Notes under the pieces: model-generated
Told to the model about the DNA's origin: nothing
Databases searched by the model: none
What the model saw: only the letters and a program-made list of their open reading frames with translations
In this document: piece by piece, positions 56,190 through 64,000 of the stretch
How positions within the stretch are numbered: position 1 is the first letter of the stretch
Layout: every line of letters begins with the position of its first letter
Source: Brachypterus glaber
Lineage: Eukaryota > Arthropoda > Insecta > Coleoptera > Kateretidae
Length of the DNA: 64,000 nt
Assembly: GCA_958510825.1 (NCBI GenBank)
Contig: OY294045.1
Span: forward strand, 5,817,916 to 5,881,915
Direction: 5' to 3'
Program-made: the position numbers and the translations under genes

Positions 56190-58137
56190 TAGTCCGGGAT
56201 CCCTGGACCCATTTTTAGCCTTTATTACTATCAAACTAATTTTCCATGAGTAGCTTCATTTTGATGAGACGCCCAACTTTTTCTCTTACAAAAATTCTCG
56301 ATTGTGGTAGCTAACAGGGGTAGCGGGGATAAAATATGTCGATTTGACGATTCTCAAAAATTTATTACTAGCTGTGCGTTTTTTATTAAATCTTAAGAAA
56401 AGTATTAACATTATTGAAAAAAATATTTGTCCTACAAAATGTATGGTTTGATCAAAGAGTCCCCTCCTTCCAACATGTATCGATAACAAGGTCATAAAAA
56501 ATGATTACTAACTAGCTGATTTTTTTACTGTTGCTTAGTTAATATTTATATAATTTAACAGCCACATTGTCCTACGAATTGCGTGGTACGTTATCCCGGT
56601 CCTACGCTCAGAAATCGTTAATACCACAAGACCATTTTTCTTATTACTAACTGTAGGACAAAAATATTGCATAATAGGTTAGTGTCTTCCCTGTCCAAAT
56701 GAAAAAGAGCAAAATGTATAATATGATAACTTTCCAACCTCACTATGTTCAGTGATCTTTCTTGAATAGATGAGTAGGTTTAAATTTTAATTTAAAATAG
56801 TAGTTTATTTTTTATTCATATTTTTTCGAAAGGTTACAAATTGCTATAATTGATTTTTTAACGTAAAAAAACTGATTCAGTAGGCGTGTTATTTATCTGA
56901 CATCTCTCAAAAATAATCTAAAAGGTATACCAAATGAACAAAAAACTGAAAAAATGTCGAATTACTTAAAAAAAAAGGGGAAAATTGTTTAAGCTGAATT
57001 CTAGATGGGTATTATAAGAAAAATGAGTATTAAATAACACAAAAATTGTAAATGACATAAGGAAATTCGAAAATTGTACTAGGTACGTGTAACGTGAGAA
57101 ATAAGAAAACGCTAAAATAAAATAAGATTTAAGTATTTGCTAAATGAAGAAATAATTTAAAGAAGAAATATGTTTTTATTACAAATTTATTAATTTATAC
57201 AAATAAATTAAATTATATTAAACACAGTCTTATTGTCTAACAATAATATATAACCATATTATGGTACAGAATCTTTGTTGGTTATTTGTAGTAATAATTC
57301 CATATTGATTTAATAAAAATTTCCATCATCCTTTATTTTAAGTTAACATTTTTAACATAAAAGCACTTTTTTTCGTTTTGACAAAAACTATACTTATTTC
57401 TTATTTTTCTACACAATTTTATTTTTAAATATATTCATTCTTTATTGTTCATCTTCTTTAAAATATATATCCACCACAACTCAGTTTTATTACGTTTTTC
57501 TTAGTTTTTTCAATAGCAATTTTTGATATTTTCAATTTGATATACAATTTTTTGACATGTCAAATCTACTTTAGATAACCGCCTACTTAATCAATTTTTT
57601 CAAGCTAAAATTCCATTTAACGCTATCTGTAGCCTTTCGGAATAATAATTATAAAAAATAAATTACAAATTTAAATTAAAAGGTAATCACATACAACTAT
57701 TGAAGAAAGGCCATTTAACGTAATGCAGACGAAAAGTTATCATTTTGTACATTTTGCTCTAGTCCCATGGCCTTAAAATAACCCCTTTAGATAAAGGTTT
57801 CTTACTAACAAAATTGATAATAATTTAAATAAATAAAATTATCAACCGAATCTTACATGTTTTGAGCCTATTCATTTCAAAGTAAGTAATTATCGCTCAA
57901 AAGGCAAAAAAGTTATGAAGGTTTAAAAAGTGTCCGGTTTTTTTTGGGCCACCCTGTAGTAATAAATTTTTGAGAATCGTCAAATCGTCATATTTTATCC
58001 CTGCTACCCTTGTTAGCTACCACAATCGAGAATTTTTGTAAGAGAAAAAGTTGGGCGTCTCATCAAAATGAAGCTACTCACGGAAAATTAGTTTGATAGT
58101 AATAAAGGCTAAAAATGGGTCCAGGGATCCCGGACTA
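56190..58137. mobile_element. 1.95-kb non-autonomous DNA transposon with 180-bp inverted ends
   Basis: Ends TAGTCCGGGATCCCTGGACC / GGTCCAGGGATCCCGGACTA. Pairing continues through GATGAGACGCCCAAC, CTCGATTGTGGTAGCTAAC and CGATTTGACGATTCTC for about 180 bp. Flanks allow an ATA or TA duplication. No transposase frame was found in the 1.6-kb middle, so it is a deletion derivative. Confidence 0.85.
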
Positions 58138-58381
58138 ATATTTTTTTAATAACAATATGGACCAGTATTATTTTGACTTGCTGAAAAAAATTCTGCCACA
58201 TCGTTTACTATGAAACTTTTATTAAGCACTTCGTTTGATGCTTCATTTTAACAAATGTTTGAAGAAAAATACTTTCCTTTTTAGGACTTTTCTTGTTTTT
58301 CTTGCCGTTCAAAAATTATTTGGACTTTTTTATTTAATCTTAATATAATATTTTGATTGACAATAAATTTGAGTGAAACCT

Positions 58382-58515
58382 TAAGGCCTATCCAGAAGCT
58401 TTCATAAGAACATAAAACATAAGAATAAGGTGCCCTGATTGGCTTACAAGATACATGGCGCCCCTTCAAGCCAATCACGGCATCGCATTGTTATGTATTC
58501 TTATGCGTGTCCAAA
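58382..58515. mobile_element. MITE with TAAGGCCTATCC-type ends, copy 2
   Basis: TAAGGCCTATCCAGAAGC start, CATAAGAACATAAAACAT, GATTGGCTTACAAGATACAT and a drifted right end (CTTATGCGTGTCC). Opposite polarity in the centre to copy 1. Confidence 0.7.
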
Positions 58516-58836
58516 CGAAAATTCGGAAAATTGCCCCAAAACGCTTTTTTTTGCAGTGACCACGATTTCTCGAAAACCAATTTAGGGAACGTTTAAGTAT
58601 TACGTACCCTCATTTTCATAGAAAACGCTCACATCACAGAACCCTGAGGTACCCCAACATTTTAAATTTTTAGTTGTGGTATATGTACTTTACTAAGATT
58701 GACACTGACATTTTCCGTAATAATTAAGTAAGGTTAAAGTACAGTCTATATTATATAGTGCAAGTCCTATAACTGTCTTTAAGCATATGCTTATAAGCAA
58801 AAAGGTTAACAAATTTTATTATAAATGATATTTATA

Positions 58837-59105
58837 CAGTATGTCTCCAGATAGAGTTACAAAGAGGAATTTATTTTTTAGTTTGATTTGATCTCAAAAA
58901 AAGTCACTCTTTATAACTTTCCCTGCTTGATTTTAAACTCCCAAAACACTAAGCGCTTTTTGTACAACTCTTACGGTTCATGGGATAATGTTTTTTTCTT
59001 CAAAATAGTGTCTTCAAAAATATAAAGAAAAAAAAACATCATCAAGAGTGACTTATTTTAAGATATCAAAAATAAAAAAAACTTCTTTGTAATTCTAACA
59101 GTTGG
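58837..59105. mobile_element. Terminal inverted-repeat region of the Tc1-like element
   Basis: Starts TACAGTATGTCTCC. Two imperfect inverted blocks (about 58857-58920 and 59035-59103) share TTACAAAGA, AAAGTCACTCTT and T-rich stretches. The transposase tail runs into the inner block, as in compact Tc1 elements. Confidence 0.6.
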
Positions 59106-59453
59106 TTTGTGTAATTTGGTGTAATTTTTGCGTGCCAAGCCTCAATGATGCCCTGTCGTAATTCTTCAGCATTATGACCCAGGAAAGTTAGTTTCTTCCC
59201 TCGCTCTGACTCCGGTATGGAAAGGGTTTTCCCGCAGATAATTCATTAATTGCATATCTTCTTCTGCACTACTCATTCTACTTCGACCAGAACCCCGCTT
59301 TCTGCTAATCTGTCCAGTTTCCTCAAGTTTTTTCTTTGCTCGCATTATAGTGCTGTTTGCAACATTTAATTCAGTGGCTATTTCACGTACACTTATCCCG
59401 TCATTTATTCTTGCTGTTATAATACATTTTTGATAATTTGTAAGTTGCGGCAT
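59066..59453 (-). pseudogene. Internally deleted Tc1-like transposase
   Basis: The N-terminal 93 residues are a Tc1/Pax-type helix-turn-helix: TNYQKCIITARINDGISVRE, IATELNVANSTIMRAKKKL, then GRSRMSSAEED. After NFPG the frame stops. A +1 frame continues GHNAEELRQGIIEAWHAKIT, PNYTNQLLELQ to a stop at 59066, and this resembles the C-terminal tail of Tc1 transposases. The DDE catalytic domain between is missing. A Tc1-type terminus (TACAGTATGTCTCC, 58837) lies downstream; the other end was not found. Confidence 0.75.
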
Positions 59454-59708
59454 AACTAATGTGAATTATTTTGACAAGTAATGTCATAATAATATTTGAC
59501 AAATAAATGTCAAAGAGACCTTGATAAAGTTCAATATAATCTGTAACATTTTTAGGTGTAAGCGTTTTTTATGAAAACGATGGTAACACAAATTTTGATC
59601 ATTTTGGACCCCCTCCCTGTAACGCTATTTTCCTATACCATTAACATGGGTGTAACACTCCAAAATAACCCCCCCCCTAGGAGCGTTACGTAATACTTGA
59701 ACGTTCCC

Positions 59709-60713
59709 TTACCGATCTATCTGAAATTTTTAGGTGTTGTTCCTAATTACAATACCCAGGTAGCAAAATAACATGACATTCACGTGAAAACCACGTTAAT
59801 ATGTGACATGTGATGTTAAGATTGTAGTTTCATTTAACAAGAATGTAGCATGGTGGGGATGTCCTAAGTCCGCCCCTAATAACATCACACAATGACATCC
59901 CGAAAATAACGTGTTTGTGACATCATAAATCCACATATCTAATATCTTATGGATGCCGTTACTGGTACTTTAAAATTTAAATAATATCCTAGGATATTAG
60001 CTTTTTCTAAATAAAACCATTAAAACCCTATAAAAAAATCGGATTTAAATCAATCAGTAATTGAAACAATCACAGATTGAAACAGATGATTCTAAATACG
60101 AAATTGCAGATTAAGCGGAGAATATATTCCTTTAATCCGTGTCCATGGTCTTGAGAAGCTCGGCAGAGCCCCCTATCCATTGGAAATTGTATAATGTGTA
60201 TACAATTTCCTTATAATAATTTACTCTATCAACATCATCTTATATCGATTTTTTAGCTTCGAACGTCGGTGAGAAGCAAAATAACATGACATTCACGTCA
60301 AAGCCACGTTAATATGTGACATGCGATATATTCACAGCGTTGCTAAATATTTGTTATTAAATAACTTGGTTGTCACGTCGCACGTGTTACGTTGCAAATG
60401 TGATGTTAAATACATGTTATTTTTCAATATTATGTGATGTTATGATTTAGTTTAAAAATACACCCAAAAGTGATGTTAATTTCTTGTAATATAACATCCC
60501 TTGCTACCTGGGTACCTAGTTCGTGAACGAAGGGATTTTATTTGAACGAAAATTTCTACTTTTTCCGTCCGGAAAACTCAATTTTCGGAACATCGAAAAT
60601 CGATTTTTTGGTAAAATCATCGGCATTTTCGTATTTTTTTGCAAAACCCTTTGATCACGAACTAGCTATTGTAATTAGGAACAACACCTAAAAATTTTAG
60701 ATTGATCGGTAAA
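59709..60713. mobile_element. Older foldback element interrupted by family F copy 2
   Basis: Arms of about 45-60 bp (59709-59754 plus bases after 60512; right arm about 60650-60713) share ATTTTTAGGTGTTGTTCCTA and CTAGTTCGTG in inverted order. Removing the family F copy restores a nearly continuous arm. Confidence 0.7.
59755..60512. mobile_element. Family F element, copy 2 (758 bp)
   Basis: Same CCCAGGTAGC ends and TA duplications (59753-59754, 60513-60514). It interrupts one arm of an older inverted repeat, so the target before insertion can be read from the other arm and confirms the TA duplication. No ORF. Confidence 0.9.
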
Positions 60714-60735
60714 TTGGTTTTCGAGAAATCAAAAC

Positions 60736-61748
60736 ATATCGTCATCTAAAGGCTCTAACGGTCTAACTCCAAAACGTCATATTTTTCAGGAGACGTAAAA
60801 AACGATTTAAAACTTAATTATAGCAATTTAGAACTTTAAAACTAGCTTGTTCACAGGTAAAAATGTTTGAAATGTGTTAATGTATTTAAAACTTTTCATT
60901 GTTATCTATTTTATATAAATTATTTGAAAATTAAATTTTAACCACAGAATCTAAATTCACTAATGGTCTAACTCCAAGGGAAGATAAAAGAGGATACCTA
61001 TCGTATTATATCGCGTAATATTATTACAAAAAATTTATATTTTTATATTTAATATATAATATTACTACTAGGTAGGCATAATATATATACCTAGATAATA
61101 TTAATATTATAAAATTTATACATTATAAAACCTTCATAAAAATAATTAAATCCCATGAGAAAAAAATATATTTTATTTTGTAACGTTATGTTATAATAAA
61201 AATATAATAATTATTAAGCAACATTCAAAACTTAAATACCTTATTTACATTTTTGTGGTCAATATTATTAAAATCTAATATTATTAAACAATCAAATATT
61301 ATCTAACTAAATTCTAATGTATATTATTATACATAATTATGTATGTATCATAAATGTAACGAATCTTTAACAGTTTGCTGCATGTTTTTTGGATTTAGTT
61401 AAGTATTTATTATTATAAAAAAGATTTTAATTAAAGTTATAATTATTTTAGTTTTTTTTTCTGAAATAGAAACTTAAACATAGGGTATAAACGGGATCCC
61501 CTGTTGTCGAGAAATAGTTTGACATTAGTGACAGTTCTCATTTAATTGTTTTCTCACAATCATATGATGGAGTTAGACCCTTAGCGACTTAAAATATTTA
61601 CATTTTTGCATTTTTTGAGGCTGATATTGGTTTAATGCAACTTTTTTTTTTGAAGTATGTTGGTAATCAGATAATGAAGCAAATTTGATAAAAATCTCAT
61701 TTTTGAAAAATTTGGAGTTAGACAACTAGAGCCTTTAGTGGACGATAT
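60736..61748. mobile_element. About 1.0-kb element with 38-bp inverted ends
   Basis: Left end ATATCGTC...AAGGCTCTA...GTCTAACTCC; right end GGAGTTAGAC...TAGAGCC...GACGATAT. The phrase GTCTAACTCC also recurs internally in both orientations. Very AT-rich interior with no coding sequence. Confidence 0.65.
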
Positions 61749-61899
61749 ACTATTTTATATGTTGTAGGTCGTTCGAATAAAGCACAGAACACCCAAATTA
61801 AATAAAGTTGTGATTACATACCTGAAAAAAAAACAATAAAAACCCTCCCAAGCCAGTATATAGTACCTCCGTGCTAAGCTGAAAGGTCCTATCTACATA

Positions 61900-62675
61900 C
61901 CCAGGTAGCAAAATAACATGAAATTCACGTGAAAGTCACGTTAATATGTGACATGTGATGTTAAGATTGTAGTCTCATTTAACAAGAATGTAGCATGGTG
62001 GGGATGTCCTAAGTCCGCCCCTAATAACATCACACAATGACATCCCGAAAATAACGTGTTTGTGACATTATAAATCCACATTCCTGTTATATCTAATATC
62101 TTATGGATGCCGTTACTGGTACTTTAATATTTAAATAATATTCTAGGATGTTAGCTTTTTCTAAATTAAAACTTAAAAACGCTATAACCCTATAAAAAAA
62201 TCGGATTTAAAATCAATCAGTAATTGAAACAATCACAGATTGAAACAGATATATTCCAAATACGAAATTGCAGATTAAGCGGAGAATATATCCTTTAATC
62301 CGTGTCCGTGGTCTTGAGAAGCCCGGCAGAGCCCCCTATCCATTGGAAATCGTATAATGTGTATACAATTTCCTTATAATAATTTACTCTATCAACATCA
62401 TCTTATATCGATTTTTTTGCTTCGAACGTCAGTGAGAAGCAAAATAACATGACATTCACGTGAAAGCCACGTTAATATGTGACATGCGATATATTCACAG
62501 GGTTGCTAAAAATTTGTTATTTAATAACATGGTTGTCACGTCACACGTGTTACGTTGCAAATGTGATGTTAAATACATGTTATTTTTCAATATCATGTGA
62601 TGTTATGATTTAGTTTAAAAATACACCCAAAAGAGATGTTAATTTCTTGTAATATAACATCCCTTGCTACCTGGG
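61900..62675. mobile_element. Family F element, copy 3 (776 bp)
   Basis: Same ends with TA duplications (61898-61899, 62676-62677). Flanks form an inverted pair AGCTGAAAGGTCCTATCT / AGATAGGACCTTTCAGCT, so this copy sits in the loop of a hairpin. Confidence 0.9.
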
Positions 62676-62949
62676 TAGGTTTAACATACACAGATAGGAC
62701 CTTTCAGCTGAGGAAGGCAGAGTAGGTATATAACTTAAATATATTTTGCCAACCATAAAACAGGAAACAAACGAGAATCAACTCAATCAACTATTTTTTT
62801 TTGTTTGCTGAACCTTGGAATCTTGGTAGGTCTGGATATCTTAAAAAATAGAAGTCTTGTGCCACACCGATTTTTACCAAAATCCGTAGGTGCCAAAAAT
62901 CGAATAATAAACCAACACGTGCTTAGGAGCCATAGAGATTATTATTACC

Positions 62950-63203
62950 CAACAAACTAACCACTCTTCTATCTAGAATACGCATACCGTTAATATAAAG
63001 TATCGCCAACATCTCGGTTTGTTTGTAAACAAATAGTAGGTATATTCAGGCCTGAACAATAACAATTACCAGTAACTGTTATTGTTGTCTCTGTTAGAAC
63101 AAAGCTGTGCGAGTAAGACAGACAAATGTATATGTTGGCTACGTTTTTTTCAGTTTTTACAAATGAAATGCCTATTCTAGAGAGAAGAGTTATTAATTCG
63201 TTG
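62950..63203 (-). mobile_element. Family E MITE, copy 3
   Basis: Inverted copy with slightly drifted left end (CAACAAACTAACCACTCTTC) and intact right end (AGAGTTATTAATTCGTTG). The open frame 62990-63289 crosses it and is not a gene. Confidence 0.88.
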
Positions 63204-63614
63204 TCTTTACCCGAGGTTATCGAGGTCGGCAAAATGTTTGTCGGACTAAGTACTTTATAATTTATAAATGTGATGGTGCTACAATGCATATAATTAGCTA
63301 TAATACTATCTAGTACAGATATTTTATATTGTTTCTATTTTAATTTATTTGTAAATTAATTTTATTAGTGTAAACTATTGAATCATATGTAAAAAACACA
63401 TATTAGTTTAGAATTATTTTGTATATAACGCACTGTACAAATAGGTTAAAAATTAAGTATACTTATTTATAATTATACTTACCTAATGCCTAAGTAAAAT
63501 ATTTCGTTTTATTTAATTTTATATGTTATCCCTGGTAGAAAACTACATAAACCTAACTTAACATAACATTAGATTAGTGACATTTTTATGTTTAGTCTCA
63601 AACATTATACAAGA
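63204..63614. other. Intergenic, nothing recognised
   Basis: AT-rich with AACCTAACTTAACATAACAT-type simple sequence leading into the 49-bp tandem repeat. Confidence 0.5.
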
Positions 63615-63737
63615 ACGTTATAAAATATATAAATCTAACCTTAAAAACTAAGGTTTGACAAAAACGTTATAAAATATATAAATCTAACCGTAAAAACTAA
63701 GGTTTGACAAAAACGTTATAAAATACATAAATCTAAC
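63615..63737 (+). repeat. 49-bp tandem repeat, 2.5 units
   Basis: Units start at 63615, 63664 and 63713: ACGTTATAAAATATATAAAT, CTAACC(T/G)TAAAAACTAAGG, TTTGACAAAA. Sequence before and after contains further ATCTAAC words. Confidence 0.88.
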
Positions 63738-63899
63738 GTTAGTTTCCTAACTAAATTCTAAGCTTTTTCTAACCTTATTCTAACTTTAAATATTTTTTAA
63801 ATTTCCATTATTAATACTGCTAAAAAAATAATTTATACTTATAAAAAATAAATGACCAAAAAAAAGTGCATAAAATATATCGAAAAAAAAAACATTTAG

Positions 63900-64000
63900 G
63901 GCCACTTGCACCAACTTTTGGTCTGGGATTATCTCAGCTAAACCGAGTTTAAGTTAAAAATGCTGCGTTCTGATTGGTCGGTTGTCAATTTAATCCAAGT
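63900..64000 (+). mobile_element. Start of an element cut by the window edge
   Basis: GGGCCACTTGCACCA at 63900 is a terminus seen on many insect non-autonomous DNA elements (from memory). The following GGTCTGGGATTATCTCAG and CTGATTGGTCGG are moderately GC-rich. The other end lies outside the window. Confidence 0.4.

Overview
This window is strongly AT-rich, intron-containing animal DNA, almost certainly from an insect with a repeat-laden genome; the order cannot be fixed from the sequence alone. The clues are two spliced, clearly metazoan genes, a perfect TATCGATA (DRE) motif in their shared promoter, and wall-to-wall miniature inverted-repeat elements and retroposons. Most open frames in the window are chance frames across repeats. 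A 200-base run of N (12122-12321) is an assembly gap.

The only two convincing genes lie head to head at 46.6-53.6 kb. CFDP1/Bucentaur (Drosophila Yeti; BCNT-C domain, chromatin remodelling) is on the minus strand in two exons. TMEM170 (three-pass ER/nuclear-envelope membrane protein) is on the plus strand in two exons. About 530 bp separates their start codons, and that gap holds the DRE and a short upstream ORF. In human the same two genes are neighbours, so this looks like an old linkage. The 4.4-kb TMEM170 intron has collected a foldback element, a 5'-truncated non-LTR retrotransposon and a family D element.

The most striking element is at 22.0-24.1 kb: four 437-bp tandem units with no difference noticed, preceded by one inverted partial unit, all between 14-bp direct repeats. 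Every unit carries a complete hammerhead self-cleaving ribozyme. This is the architecture of an animal retrozyme, a non-autonomous element thought to use Penelope-like machinery and to make circular RNA.

The rest is a mosaic of at least seven multi-copy families. Family C (10.1, 17.4, 37.4, 38.0 kb) are long palindromes. Family D (11.4, 31.6, 35.3, 38.4, 51.5 kb) are about 400 bp. Family E (11.8, 31.2, 63.0 kb) have clean terminal inverted repeats. Family F (19.2, 59.8, 61.9 kb) have CCCAGGTAGC ends and TA target duplications. Family G (20.1, 26.1, 36.1, 45.7 kb) are Tc1/mariner-like foldbacks. Families A and B (4.2-5.1, 10.3, 13.1, 20.9, 27.9 kb) are longer dispersed repeats. A probable SINE occurs as two full copies (30.4, 33.5 kb) and one 46-bp stub nested in a family F element. 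There are also a 5'-deleted Tc1-like transposase, a possible Crypton-like exon, a 1.95-kb transposon with 180-bp inverted repeats, and several micro- and minisatellites.
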